IMG/VR virus record: IMGVR_UViG_3300042362_000293
Span: 1-35,685 of that record
Length of the DNA: 35,685 nucleotides
Reading direction: 5' to 3' (one strand)
Source of the DNA: a virus
Below the pieces are notes generated by a model that was not told the origin of the DNA, ran no database searches, and saw nothing but the letters and a program-made list of their open reading frames with translations. Each line of letters begins with the position of its first letter. Within the stretch, counting starts at the first letter, position 1. A program made the position numbers and the translations under genes. Below, piece by piece: positions 23,881 through 32,279 of this stretch.

Positions 23881-25584
23881 ATGGGGCAAAAAGTAACACA
23901 GTATCCAAACAATGTGAGCATAAATCCTGACGATTTATCGCTTTTAGATTTAAGTGAAAAAACAGGATTATCTACATATCAAAGTAGAAAATGGACTTTA
24001 ATAGCGTTTAAAACATGGGTAAATTCATGGGTTGTTGCTACATCAGTAGCTTGGAATAATATAACAGGTAAACCTAATGTAGTTGATACCACAGGAGGTA
24101 CAGTTAATTATATTTCTAAGTTTACAGATGAAAATACAATTGGTGATTCACTTATTCAAGATGATGGTATTAGTATTGGTATTAACGCACCGATTATACC
24201 ACAATATACTCTTACTCTTGAAGCAGGTTCATCACACACAGGTGGTGCTATTTTTATACACACAGCAGTAAATGGTTCTATAGCTATTACTGGAGCAAAT
24301 GAATCTTCGGGTTCTTTGGAAAATGTTGGTGTTTATGGTAATGCAAGAGGTTCTTCATTTTTAAATACATCAGGTAGATTCGAATCAAATCAAATTTCAC
24401 TTGGCTCAAATATTGGTGTTTACGCAAGAGCTGTTCAATCAGCACTTTCTATAGGTTTATTTGCTAAAGCAGAAGGGGGAGTAGCTTATGCTGTACAATT
24501 ACAAGATGGTTCTGAAGGCATAGGTAAATTTCTTAAATCTATGACTTCGGATGGAAAATCTAAGTGGGCTAATATTTTAACTTCAGATATTACGGAAGAT
24601 ACTAAATTGTTTTTTACTGAAGCAAGAGTAAGACAATCAATTTTAACAGGACTATCAGTAACAGGAAGTACAATATTATCAACTGATAGCATTTTAGTCG
24701 CACTTGGTAAATTACAAAATCAGTTAAATACGGTTTCAACCGCTATGATTTATCAAGGAACTTGGGATGCAAATACAAATACACCAACACTTGCATCAGG
24801 GACAGGTACAAAAGGATTTGTATATCGTGTTAATGTATCAGGTTCTACTAATATTGATGGAATAACAGATTGGAAAGCTGGCGATTTTATTGTATTTAAT
24901 GGTACAACATGGGATAAATGGGACGCTACAGATGCGGTTACTTCAGTAAATGGATATACAGGTGTTGTTACACTTGGAAAAACAGACGTTGGGCTTTCAA
25001 ATGTTGTAAATACTGATACAACAACGACTTCAAATATTTCTGATAGTGTAGACAAAAGATTTGTTACAGATGCTGAAAAAACTAAATTAAGCAATACAAG
25101 TGGTACTAACTCAGGAGATGAAACTGCATCAACTATAGGTACTTTAATTAATGGCTCTTCTACTGCTACTCCAAATGATACAGATTTAGTCGCAACTGCT
25201 CAAAGTAGTCTATTAAAAAAGATTACATGGGCAAATATTAAAGCTTTCTTAAAGAGTTATTTTGATACTCTTTATGCACCTACAAATATTGTTTTTAATA
25301 GACAAACAGCATCTTACACGTTAGCAGCAAGTGATGTAAATAAAATGGTAGAAATGAACGTAGCAACACCAAATACTATAACAATAAATAGCGGTGTATT
25401 TACTTCAGGAAATCAAATTTTAGTTTCTCAATACGGAGCTGGTCAAGTGACATTTGTAGCAGGTGCTGAAGTTACTTTAAGAAGTCCAAGTGGAAAATTA
25501 AAGTTGACTGGTCAATATTCGTTAGCTACAATTATAGCAATTTCAGCAACGGAGTTTTATATTAGTGGTGATTTAACAGCGTAA
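23881..25584 (+). CDS. Tail fibre protein
   Basis: 567 residues. N-terminal MGQKVTQYPNNVSINPDDLS then WNNITGKP, a fibre anchor pattern common in Bacteroidota phages. The middle is repetitive beta (GVYGNARGSS, GVYARAVQSA, GLFAKAEGG). The later part has the fibre motif GYTGVVTLGKTDVGLSNVVN and KRFVTDAEKTKLSNT, and it ends with a beta-solenoid-like NTITINSGVFTSGNQILVSQ region. It overlaps nothing and begins one base after the previous stop. Confidence 0.8.
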   Translation: MGQKVTQYPNNVSINPDDLSLLDLSEKTGLSTYQSRKWTLIAFKTWVNSWVVATSVAWNNITGKPNVVDTTGGTVNYISKFTDENTIGDSLIQDDGISIGINAPIIPQYTLTLEAGSSHTGGAIFIHTAVNGSIAITGANESSGSLENVGVYGNARGSSFLNTSGRFESNQISLGSNIGVYARAVQSALSIGLFAKAEGGVAYAVQLQDGSEGIGKFLKSMTSDGKSKWANILTSDITEDTKLFFTEARVRQSILTGLSVTGSTILSTDSILVALGKLQNQLNTVSTAMIYQGTWDANTNTPTLASGTGTKGFVYRVNVSGSTNIDGITDWKAGDFIVFNGTTWDKWDATDAVTSVNGYTGVVTLGKTDVGLSNVVNTDTTTTSNISDSVDKRFVTDAEKTKLSNTSGTNSGDETASTIGTLINGSSTATPNDTDLVATAQSSLLKKITWANIKAFLKSYFDTLYAPTNIVFNRQTASYTLAASDVNKMVEMNVATPNTITINSGVFTSGNQILVSQYGAGQVTFVAGAEVTLRSPSGKLKLTGQYSLATIIAISATEFYISGDLTA

Positions 25585-25587
25585 ATT

Positions 25588-26430
25588 ATGATAATATCAA
25601 CTCACGGAATATTAGCGAATAGTAGCATTGCTTTTATAGGTTTATTAGATAAATATCCTAATGCAGTTGCAGGTTATTCATTAAGAAAATTAAGAGCTGC
25701 GTATACTGGTAGTGCAATCAGAGTTAGAAGGTCTTCTGATAATACATCTCAAGATATTGGATTCGATGCAAATGGTAACTTAGATACTGCAAGTATGTTA
25801 TCATTTGTTGGTGCTGCAAATGGATTTGTATCAATATGGTATGACCAAAGTGGAAATGGTTATAACTTAACCCAAGCAACATCTGCTATTCAACCAAGAA
25901 TAGTAAATGCTGGTGTTATAGATATATTGAATGGTAAAGCTGGTCTATATAACAGTAGTTCATCAGTAACATCACCTAACAGAATGTCGGCTAATTTTGG
26001 AACTACGTTATCGCAACCAAACACTATGTTTATTTTAGGAAGTAGTAATTTTGTTAATGGTGGTGGTACTATAATAGATGGTATAGTGAATGGAAGTAGA
26101 AATAGTTTAGCGGCTTTGGATGCTACAAAATTATATATATTCGCTGGTTCTCTTGTACAATTAAATTACGTAGCTAACTCAAACACGCAAAGATTATTAT
26201 ACGGTAAATTTAGCACAACTTCCTCAGCAATCGCTGTTAATAATGGAACGGCTGCTACAGGAAATGTTGGGGTTCAACCATTAACTGGTATTATTATAAA
26301 CGCGGCATATACAAACGCTGTTGGTAGTACATTGAATTACCAACAAGAGATTATTATCTGGAACGCTGATAAAACAACCGATAGAACAGGTATATCAAAT
26401 AACATAAACTCATACTACTCAATCTACTAA
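25588..26430 (+). CDS. ConA-like lectin/AbfB-like receptor-binding protein
   Basis: 280 residues matching the concanavalin-like domain seen in AbfB-type arabinofuranosidases and in many phage tail proteins: AVAGYSLRKLRAAYTGSAIR (ending VRRSSD), DIGFDANGNLDTASMLSFVG, SIWYDQSGNGYNLTQATSAI, and the late NYQQEIIIWNADKT. This domain probably binds cell-surface glycans. It sits immediately after the fibre and so is a host-range determinant. Confidence 0.75.
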   Translation: MIISTHGILANSSIAFIGLLDKYPNAVAGYSLRKLRAAYTGSAIRVRRSSDNTSQDIGFDANGNLDTASMLSFVGAANGFVSIWYDQSGNGYNLTQATSAIQPRIVNAGVIDILNGKAGLYNSSSSVTSPNRMSANFGTTLSQPNTMFILGSSNFVNGGGTIIDGIVNGSRNSLAALDATKLYIFAGSLVQLNYVANSNTQRLLYGKFSTTSSAIAVNNGTAATGNVGVQPLTGIIINAAYTNAVGSTLNYQQEIIIWNADKTTDRTGISNNINSYYSIY

Positions 26431-26432
26431 AC

Positions 26433-26651
26433 ATGCAAGGATATAAATACACAACAGAACAAGATGCAATTGATGCAAGAAGTCAAGCTGCAACTTACAT
26501 GGGTTTACCAAACCCAACAATGGATACCTTATATTGGGTAAACTATAACTACTCAGAATTAGACAACTTCTACTATATTCAATATGTAGAAAATTTAGAA
26601 CAAGTCTTAGGTGAACCAATTGAATTCGAATTAACTTTAACTGAAATATAA
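26433..26651 (+). CDS. Small tail-region protein, 72 residues
   Basis: MQGYKYTTEQDAIDARSQAA, then a Tyr-rich segment YWVNYNYSELDNFYYIQYVE and an acidic end. Follows the lectin-like gene by two bases. May be an accessory to the fibre; no family recognised, although small proteins of this style accompany phage fibres. Confidence 0.6.
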   Translation: MQGYKYTTEQDAIDARSQAATYMGLPNPTMDTLYWVNYNYSELDNFYYIQYVENLEQVLGEPIEFELTLTEI

Positions 26652-26707
26652 TGAACGAATTAAAAAACATTTTAGAGCAACTCAGAAAAGCTAAAACATT
26701 TTTATAA
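26651..26707 (+). CDS. Tiny ORF, 18 residues
   Basis: TAATG overlap with the preceding gene, encoding MNELKNILEQLRKAKTFL, a single amphipathic helix. It ends two bases before the next gene. It may exist mainly to couple translation. Confidence 0.3.
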   Translation: MNELKNILEQLRKAKTFL

Positions 26708-26709
26708 TT

Positions 26710-27582
26710 ATGTCATCTTTTTTATACAATAGAACTAAAAAATGCTTTAGATTAAGCAAAAAGAGAAATAGAGAAACTATTCCACCTGAAGTATATCCAA
26801 CTAAAGAATGTTGTAACCCTATGCTTGTTTTAGCTAAAATTGGTGAAAATGAAACATGGAAAAACGACATTACTTCAGCTTGGTATAAAACATCAGGAGA
26901 TTTAAATGATTTAGTTGATTTTGAATTATACAAAAAAGGAGATGTTCTTGCGAGTTATCAACCAAGCAAAGATATTTTTCTTTTAGATAATGCTTATTAT
27001 GTAACTATAAATTGGCAAGATGTTTTAGCACTTGATGGTATTGGTTGTTATTACATAAAAATCAATTATTTTATAGATGGTCAATCAGGTTCAATGATCT
27101 GGGGTGAATATAATTTAAAAGAGTATTCAATTGATAATTCAAAAGGAACTATTAGAGTTAAAGTAAATCTTAATCAATATTATTCAATTGAAGATTTAAA
27201 TTTTAAAGGAACAAATATTGTCGATTGTTTAAGATTTGGTGGCTTTTTCGGGAATATGAACCCAAATTTTAAAATCGACAATCTTATTTACGAAAATAGA
27301 AAATTTGAGAACGTACAAAGAGAAAGAATTGCTACATATACAATGCTTACAGACCCAATAATGTATAACATTTCAGATTTACTTTTAAATGTTTATTTAT
27401 TGGCTGAAAATAACATTTACCTATCAGATTACAACTCTTTCAATCATTCATGGTTTTTAAAAGACAAAGAATTGATAGTTGAAAAATCACCTGAAGTAGA
27501 GTATATGGAGTTTTCAAGATTGTCATCAATAAAATGTGAGTTTACTGATAAAACACGTAATAGTTTAGCCAAGTATGTATAA
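26710..27582 (+). CDS. Structural protein of unknown role, 290 residues
   Basis: No membrane segment. MSSFLYNRTKKCFRLSKKRN at the start, a Cys pair (KECCNP), and beta-rich body (GTIRVKVNLNQYYSIEDLNF, LLLNVYLLAENNIYLSDYNS). Last gene before the lysis promoter, so probably the last of the tail/fibre operon. Confidence 0.5.
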   Translation: MSSFLYNRTKKCFRLSKKRNRETIPPEVYPTKECCNPMLVLAKIGENETWKNDITSAWYKTSGDLNDLVDFELYKKGDVLASYQPSKDIFLLDNAYYVTINWQDVLALDGIGCYYIKINYFIDGQSGSMIWGEYNLKEYSIDNSKGTIRVKVNLNQYYSIEDLNFKGTNIVDCLRFGGFFGNMNPNFKIDNLIYENRKFENVQRERIATYTMLTDPIMYNISDLLLNVYLLAENNIYLSDYNSFNHSWFLKDKELIVEKSPEVEYMEFSRLSSIKCEFTDKTRNSLAKYV

Positions 27583-27586
27583 TTTG

Positions 27587-27594
27587 TATATTTG
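27587..27594 (+). promoter_or_regulatory. Lysis operon promoter (-7 TATATTTG)
   Basis: TATATTTG fits the consensus, with TTTA at 27564-27567, 19 bases upstream, as a -33 candidate. It precedes the holin ATG by 33 bases and would allow timed lysis expression. Confidence 0.6.
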
Positions 27595-27627
27595 TTTAAG
27601 TATAAGGTAAAACAAATAAAAAAAACT

Positions 27628-28026
27628 ATGGAAAAATACTTATTTTCGTGCTTAAAATATTTTATTGTAGGGATTATGGCATTTTTAGCTCCTATTTATT
27701 ACGCTTTAATTTTTGTTTGTGTTTTAGTAATCACAGATACTATAACAGGAGTTATGAAAGCTGGAAAAGAAAAAGTATTAGATATAAAATCAAAAAAGTT
27801 TTTTGCCTTTGTTCCGAAAGCATCTATATATCTTTTATTTGTAATATTAGCCCAATTTGGAACACTTGTATTAGATAAATCAATTCCCTTTATAAAACTT
27901 GCTGTTTTTGGTGTTAGTTGGATAGAAATAAAATCAATTGATGAAAATTTTAGATCTATTTGGGGCTTTTCATTTTTAGACAAAGTTTTAGAATCAGTTA
28001 AATACATATCAAATTTAAGAAAATGA
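27628..28026 (+). CDS. Holin (phage_holin_4-like)
   Basis: Inner-membrane protein of 132 residues. I use ATG 27628 (MEKYLFSCLKYFIVGIMAFL); the frame is open further upstream only into the promoter. Hydrophobic segments at about 10-45 and 65-100. ITDTITGVMKAGKEKVLDIK and SIDENFRSIWG are the signature pieces of the large holin family. It overlaps the next membrane gene by four bases (ATGA). Confidence 0.75.
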   Translation: MEKYLFSCLKYFIVGIMAFLAPIYYALIFVCVLVITDTITGVMKAGKEKVLDIKSKKFFAFVPKASIYLLFVILAQFGTLVLDKSIPFIKLAVFGVSWIEIKSIDENFRSIWGFSFLDKVLESVKYISNLRK

Positions 28027-28247
28027 AAGAATTAAAAAATAGATGGAAATCTGAAAGCCCAGAATTTTGGGAAAAAATAGGTAGAATTGGTGTTGGTATA
28101 GGCGTAGTTGGTGGAATTTTAGTAAGTGGTACAATTGCTTTACCTGCTACATTAGTTACAATCGGTGGTTATATGGTTGCTGTTGGTTCTGTAACTAAAG
28201 TTTTATCTAAATTGACTGTAAAAGATGCTAACAATGAAAGTTTCTGA
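28023..28247 (+). CDS. Small membrane protein of the lysis cluster
   Basis: 74 residues with two glycine-rich hydrophobic segments (IGRIGVGIGVVGGILVSGTI and ALPATLVTIGGYMVAVGSV). Between holin and amidase, overlapping both, so it may be a second holin, antiholin or spanin-like factor. I see no lipobox, so a lipoprotein spanin is unlikely. Confidence 0.6.
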   Translation: MKELKNRWKSESPEFWEKIGRIGVGIGVVGGILVSGTIALPATLVTIGGYMVAVGSVTKVLSKLTVKDANNESF

Positions 28248-28881
28248 TTTAAAAATTGTAAGAACTGGATTTTCATTAAAGCAATATTTTCAAGAAGAAC
28301 ATCCTAAAAAACAAATTTACCTACATCATACAGCAGGCAATAGCAATGCTTTGCAAGTTTTTAAAGATTGGGAATCTAATTCAGTTCAAATAGGAACTTT
28401 TGTTGCAATTGCAGGTAATGGTCAAATTGTGCAGGGTTTTAGCTCTAAACATTGGGCTTATCATTTAGGAATCAAAAGTGAAATATTTTCACGTAATAAT
28501 TTACCTTATATTCTTTTAGATAAAATTTCAATAGGTATTGAAATATGTAACTGGGGATATCTTACAGAAAGAAATGGTAAATTTTATAATTATGTAGATA
28601 AAGAAATTCCATTAAATGAAGTAACTATTTTAGACGTGCCATATAAAGGGTATGTTGCTTGGCATAAATATACAGATGCACAAATTGAAAGTGTTCGCAA
28701 ATTGTTAATTTATTTAAGCGAAACTTATAAAATAGATATAAAGTATAAAGAAGATATTTGGAGCGTTACAAAACGAGCTTTAAGCGGTGAAAATGGTTTA
28801 TTTACTCACAATTCAGTTAGAAAAGACAAAACAGATGTTTATCCATGCCCTAAATTAATTCAAATGCTTGAATCATTATGA
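28225..28881 (+). CDS. N-acetylmuramoyl-L-alanine amidase (endolysin)
   Basis: Zn-dependent Amidase_2 endolysin that cuts the amide bond between MurNAc and L-Ala. Seen: LHHTAGN (His34-His35 region), HWAYHLG, IGIEICNWG, and THNSVRKDKTDVYPCP, which supplies the second His ligand and the Cys that replaces Asp, as in T7 lysozyme. 218 residues, no signal peptide, so release depends on the holin. The ATG at 28234 (MKVSDLK) is an alternative start. Confidence 0.88.
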   Translation: MLTMKVSDLKIVRTGFSLKQYFQEEHPKKQIYLHHTAGNSNALQVFKDWESNSVQIGTFVAIAGNGQIVQGFSSKHWAYHLGIKSEIFSRNNLPYILLDKISIGIEICNWGYLTERNGKFYNYVDKEIPLNEVTILDVPYKGYVAWHKYTDAQIESVRKLLIYLSETYKIDIKYKEDIWSVTKRALSGENGLFTHNSVRKDKTDVYPCPKLIQMLESL

Positions 28882-29072
28882 CTTTATTACAACTAGAAAT
28901 TGAATTAAATAAAATCACAAACTTTAAATGTTTAAATTTTGGAGTTTGGAAAATTTCTGATCCGATTAAATTTATTAATGGTCATATTCAGTATTTAAAA
29001 TCTAATTCTGGTAATAAATTATATTTTCCTTATTATAATAGATTGTTAGAGTTTTACGAAGCGAATAAATAA
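28878..29072 (+). CDS. Small hypothetical protein, 64 residues
   Basis: Overlaps the amidase by four bases (ATGA), so it is co-translated. MTLLQLEIELNKITNFKCLN, with an aromatic-rich end (LYFPYYNRLLEFYEANK). Last gene of the lysis operon; function unknown. Confidence 0.55.
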   Translation: MTLLQLEIELNKITNFKCLNFGVWKISDPIKFINGHIQYLKSNSGNKLYFPYYNRLLEFYEANK

Positions 29073-29100
29073 AAATAGTAGGTATATCACATTACTAATT

Positions 29101-29133
29101 AATAGCACTTTAGAAATAATGTGCTATTTTTTT
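29101..29133 (+). terminator. Terminator ending the late operon
   Basis: AATAGCAC (29101-29108) pairs with GTGCTATT (29121-29128) around a 12-nt loop, followed by T residues to 29133. Confidence 0.85.
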
Positions 29134-29177
29134 ATAAAATAATTAACGTGTAATGTTATTTTATATTAATATTTATT

Positions 29178-29185
29178 TATATTTG
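29178..29185 (+). promoter_or_regulatory. Early operon promoter (-7 TATATTTG)
   Basis: TATATTTG lies 26 bases before ATG 29211 and right after the late terminator. No good -33 TTTG is seen. It would drive the chain of overlapping small genes from 29211. Confidence 0.6.
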
Positions 29186-29210
29186 TAAAAGAAATTTAAA
29201 ACTAAACATC

Positions 29211-29435
29211 ATGGAATTTAAAGGAACTAAAGAAAAAGCAAAAGAATTAAGAGATAAATACCTAAATGTAAGGTGGGATATCGGAACAGGTTATGCCAAA
29301 CAATGTGCATTAATTGCAGTTGATGAAATAATTGAAGAATTAAAATTTCTGAAAGATACAGAAGATTGTAATGAAGATGTATTCGATGGTTATCATTATT
29401 GGCAAGAAGTAAAAAACGAAATTGAAAAATTATGA
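29211..29435 (+). CDS. Small early protein, 74 residues
   Basis: Helical, MEFKGTKEKAKELRDKYLNV then QCALIAVDEIIEELKFLKD. The sequence style AKQCALIAVDEII is common in small phage early proteins of Bacteroidota, function unknown. Overlaps the next gene by ATGA. Confidence 0.6.
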   Translation: MEFKGTKEKAKELRDKYLNVRWDIGTGYAKQCALIAVDEIIEELKFLKDTEDCNEDVFDGYHYWQEVKNEIEKL

Positions 29436-29689
29436 GTTTAAAAGGTAAATTAAAATTAGCATTAGTATTCATAACAATTATGGGTGCTTCATTCATACCA
29501 AGTTGTTTCCCTGAGTTTTTTGGTGATTGGGTTTGTAAAGGTGGAGAAAAATGCAGACATCTTAGTTGTAGCTACAATACACCACCAACTCTACATTACG
29601 GATTTAGGCATTGGATATTTATTTTAATGGGAATAATTTTTACCATTATATCATTATTTGAAATTTCAGGAAAAGAAAATGAATTATGA
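29432..29689 (+). CDS. Two-pass membrane protein with cysteine-rich loop
   Basis: 85 residues: membrane segment 1 at about 8-26 (LALVFITIMGASFIPSCFP), a loop with Cys in VCKGGEKCRHLSCSYN, and segment 2 at about 61-80 (WIFILMGIIFTIISLFEI). Early expression of a small inner-membrane protein with a possibly periplasmic Cys loop could serve superinfection exclusion, but that is a guess. ATGA overlaps on both sides. Confidence 0.6.
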   Translation: MSLKGKLKLALVFITIMGASFIPSCFPEFFGDWVCKGGEKCRHLSCSYNTPPTLHYGFRHWIFILMGIIFTIISLFEISGKENEL

Positions 29690-30093
29690 AAGCAAGTGAA
29701 TTAAGAATAGGGAATTATGTTATGATTAAAAATGAATTACTTCCTAATTATAAAAATCAACCACTTATTGTAACAAGTATTCAACAAAGAAATGATAGAG
29801 ATTTTCCAAATAGTAAATCTGTTATTTCTTGTTATGTAGATAAATATAATAGTGTTAGCCAATTTGATGAATTTATTAGACCAATACCACTAACAGAAGA
29901 TATTGTTATTGATTTAGGTTTAAATGCAGTAGAATTAGAAAATGGCGAATGGTTTTATCAAAATAGTAAATTCCGTTTAAATAAAAATTATGCAGGTTTT
30001 TATTATAGTAAAAATCTTAATATAAAATACGTACACCAGCTTCAAAATCTATACTTCGCTTTAACTGGTGAAGAATTAACAATTAAAGAATAA
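29686..30093 (+). CDS. Conserved Bacteroidota phage protein, 135 residues
   Basis: MKASELRIGNYVMIKNELLP, then PIPLTEDIVIDLGL and YVHQLQNLYFALTGEELTIK. This layout (ELRIGN-V start, PIPLTE, VHQLQNLYFALTGEEL end) is very common in Bacteroidota phages and prophages. No function known. Confidence 0.75.
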   Translation: MKASELRIGNYVMIKNELLPNYKNQPLIVTSIQQRNDRDFPNSKSVISCYVDKYNSVSQFDEFIRPIPLTEDIVIDLGLNAVELENGEWFYQNSKFRLNKNYAGFYYSKNLNIKYVHQLQNLYFALTGEELTIKE

Positions 30094-30095
30094 CT

Positions 30096-30353
30096 ATGAA
30101 AAACTATTTTAACGTAAAAATTCCAGTCAATAAGGAATTTATGCAAATGAGAAGGATAGCAATTAAAAAACTATCAAAAGAAGGAAAAACAAACAAAGAA
30201 ATTGGAGATATAATAGGAATTTCACCAATAAACGTTTGTAACAACAAAAAAAGAGAAATTGATCCTGAAATTGAATTAAAGTTCAATGAAATGGTAAAAA
30301 GAAAATTATACCCTATAAAGGTAAAATCAAAGGTTAAATGGATTAATATTTAA
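30096..30353 (+). CDS. Small helix-turn-helix protein
   Basis: 85 residues. RRIAIKKLSKEGKTNKEIGD followed by IIGISPINVCNNKK forms a typical helix-turn-helix (KTNKEIGDIIGIS), flanked by Lys-rich ends. Probably a DNA-binding regulator of the early operon. Two bases after the preceding stop. Confidence 0.65.
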   Translation: MKNYFNVKIPVNKEFMQMRRIAIKKLSKEGKTNKEIGDIIGISPINVCNNKKREIDPEIELKFNEMVKRKLYPIKVKSKVKWINI

Positions 30354-30364
30354 TAATTAGAAAA

Positions 30365-30775
30365 ATGAATAAGTTAACATCACAAGAAGAAAATCTATTG
30401 GATAAAATAGGTGAAATTAGAAATGCTGAAACTTTCTGGAAAATTTGCCCATATACAGTAGACGAATTAAATGCAAAAAATAGAAATCGAAAATTAGCTG
30501 TTTGGAGACAGATTGGAATGGTTTGGTATAGATTATCAGGTAAATCTTTAGAAAGTGCAGGAAAAGTATTTGAGCGCGACCATGCAACCGTTCTTTATTC
30601 GATTAAAATAGTAAGTAATGCTTTTGACGGTTATTACCCTGAAATGCTTGATAAAATCAAAATTTTAATTGATATTGATAAAACAAATTTTAGTTCTAAA
30701 GTATATAATTTGGAACCTATTTTTGAATGTGAATCTTTACTTACAATGCAAAATTTAATCTCTAACAAGCTATGA
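30365..30775 (+). CDS. DnaA domain IV-like DNA-binding protein
   Basis: 136 residues; the central part NRNRKLAVWRQIGMVWYRLS followed by GKSLESAGKVFERDHATVLY matches DnaA domain IV, whose signature is R-DHxTV. The ATPase domain is absent, so it can recognise DnaA boxes but not open DNA alone. It may act as a phage origin factor, a regulator, or a competitor of host DnaA. It is preceded by a helix-turn-helix gene and overlaps the next gene by ATGA. Confidence 0.75.
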   Translation: MNKLTSQEENLLDKIGEIRNAETFWKICPYTVDELNAKNRNRKLAVWRQIGMVWYRLSGKSLESAGKVFERDHATVLYSIKIVSNAFDGYYPEMLDKIKILIDIDKTNFSSKVYNLEPIFECESLLTMQNLISNKL

Positions 30776-30957
30776 AAATTGATAAAATAAACAACACTGT
30801 AATGGTTGAATTAAGAAATTCAAATCAAAATCCTAAAATCATAAATTCAATTAAATTTTTTGATCGTTTTAACGTTGATTTATACAACAAGATTAAAAAA
30901 TTACATAATGAATTTTCTCCTGGTCAAAACACGCTTGTTTTACATAAAAAAAGATAG
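30772..30957 (+). CDS. Small hypothetical protein, 61 residues
   Basis: MKIDKINNTVMVELRNSNQN, then IKFFDRFNVDLYNKIKKLHN. Basic and soluble. No family recognised; coupled to the DnaA-like gene by overlap. Confidence 0.5.
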   Translation: MKIDKINNTVMVELRNSNQNPKIINSIKFFDRFNVDLYNKIKKLHNEFSPGQNTLVLHKKR

Positions 30958-30958
30958 T

Positions 30959-31192
30959 ATGAAAATAAAGAAATGTCATACTTGTAAACGTAAATTACCT
31001 TTGTTTTTATATAAAGTAAATACAGCTATTTATCAACGTGAATCAGATTTAGGTGTTTGTATTAATTGTAGGTTTTGTGGCTATAAATTAGCTTTAAAAC
31101 AAGAAGGATGGATGCAACGTATAAACGGAAAGTTTATGTTTGTTAAAGCCGATAAAATTGATATTTTTATTAAATATTGGTTAAAAAAATGA
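30959..31192 (+). CDS. Zinc-ribbon protein, 77 residues
   Basis: MKIKKCHTCKRKLPLFLYKV, then LGVCINCRFCGYKLALKQEG. CxxC at 6-9 and CxxCxxC at about 35-41 give a treble-clef or ribbon that probably binds Zn and nucleic acid or protein. I choose ATG 30959; a longer open frame upstream overlaps the preceding gene and is unlikely. Ends in ATGA overlap. Confidence 0.6.
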   Translation: MKIKKCHTCKRKLPLFLYKVNTAIYQRESDLGVCINCRFCGYKLALKQEGWMQRINGKFMFVKADKIDIFIKYWLKK

Positions 31193-31326
31193 CAGAAAGA
31201 GACCCGAATTTAGAAGACAATATTAAATTATTGATTTGTGTTTTAATAACTTTTTGTAGCCTTGGAATTTTAGCATTTTCAATAATAATCATTATAATTT
31301 ATGATTTATGGATAAGGATGAATTAA
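31189..31326 (+). CDS. Small single-pass membrane protein, 45 residues
   Basis: MTERDPNLEDNIKLLICVLI begins an acidic N-terminus followed by a long hydrophobic segment (about residues 14-38, with IIIIII). Overlaps genes on both sides in the early operon. Function unknown. Confidence 0.55.
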   Translation: MTERDPNLEDNIKLLICVLITFCSLGILAFSIIIIIIYDLWIRMN

Positions 31327-31634
31327 AAAAGAAATATCAAAAATATAGCATCGATTCTTTAAGAGAAGCATTAAAAAAAGTAAGTAAAAAATCAAAAGAA
31401 GCTTTTGTAATTAATTACATTATTGATTTAAGGCAAAATAAAGCAATTGAATACTATTCACGCGAAAGTAAATTACAACTCGAAAGAGAAAGACAAAAGG
31501 AGTTAGATAAGAAAAAGATTTATTTTGGTCATAAAAACGAATCTTACTTTACTGAAGATGAAATGTTAGAAGGCTTAAAATGTAGTTATTCTGATTTAAG
31601 TAAAAGTGAAAAAAGAATTTATAATTTAAAATGA
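31308..31634 (+). CDS. Hypothetical charged helical protein, 108 residues
   Basis: MDKDELKKKYQKYSIDSLRE, then LQLERERQKELDKKKIYFGH and FTEDEMLEGLKCSYSDLSKS. Coiled-coil-like and Lys/Glu-rich. Overlaps the preceding membrane gene by 19 bases and the next by ATGA. Confidence 0.55.
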   Translation: MDKDELKKKYQKYSIDSLREALKKVSKKSKEAFVINYIIDLRQNKAIEYYSRESKLQLERERQKELDKKKIYFGHKNESYFTEDEMLEGLKCSYSDLSKSEKRIYNLK

Positions 31635-31780
31635 AAGTATTTATTCCTAAATATAATAATTGGTTTACCATACTTGAAAGAAACGGTAATTTTGCAAAAA
31701 TTGACTTTTACGGAAAAAAAATAGTATTTAATATTTTGGGGTATGAAATACAAGAATTTAAACAACAAACATTATTTTAA
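31631..31780 (+). CDS. 49-residue protein ending in clamp-binding-like motif
   Basis: MKVFIPKYNNWFTILERNGN, then KIDFYGKKIVFNILG and a C-terminal EFKQQTLF. The last five residues QQTLF fit the bacterial sliding-clamp (DnaN) binding motif Q-x-[SDT]-[LM]-F. A small folded body with an exposed C-terminal motif would suit a protein that docks on the host clamp. Evidence is the motif and position only. Confidence 0.5.
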   Translation: MKVFIPKYNNWFTILERNGNFAKIDFYGKKIVFNILGYEIQEFKQQTLF

Positions 31781-31799
31781 TAAATAATAAATAAACAAA

Positions 31800-32252
31800 A
31801 TGAAAAAAATTATTATAACAATAGCATCAGTATTGATAACAGGCTTATCAATTGCTCAATGGAACAAAACAATAGTTAAAAATGGTTTTGATGATCCATA
31901 TAAAATATGCTATACAAACACAGATAATAATGCTGTTTTAAAACTTGAAAACACAGATATATCAATATCTTTTTATTTACAAGGAACTTATTATTGTGAA
32001 GATGAACCAATAGTAGATATTTTATTTTTAGTAAATAATAAATGGATTAAATATAAAATTGAAGCAACAAAAAGTAGAGACAATAAAGTTTTATTTTTTA
32101 CTGATAATATAGAAGAAGAAAATTATTTTATTGATTTTTTAAATGCTACTTCTGTAAAAATTAGAGTTAATGAAACTTATTGTAATACAGATATTTATCA
32201 ATTCAATATGTATGGAAGTACATCAGCGTTTAAATTTATTAAAAACAAATAA
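31800..32252 (+). CDS. Secreted protein, 150 residues
   Basis: Signal peptide MKKIIITIASVLITGLSIAQ with cleavage near residue 19. Mature part is beta-rich (AVLKLENTDISISFYLQGTY, YYCEDEPIVDILFLV) with three cysteines that could form disulfides. An exported early phage product could alter the cell surface; no family recognised. Last gene before the small-RNA region. Confidence 0.6.
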   Translation: MKKIIITIASVLITGLSIAQWNKTIVKNGFDDPYKICYTNTDNNAVLKLENTDISISFYLQGTYYCEDEPIVDILFLVNNKWIKYKIEATKSRDNKVLFFTDNIEEENYFIDFLNATSVKIRVNETYCNTDIYQFNMYGSTSAFKFIKNK

Positions 32253-32279
32253 AATTTGATTTATTATTAGATTTTTTTA

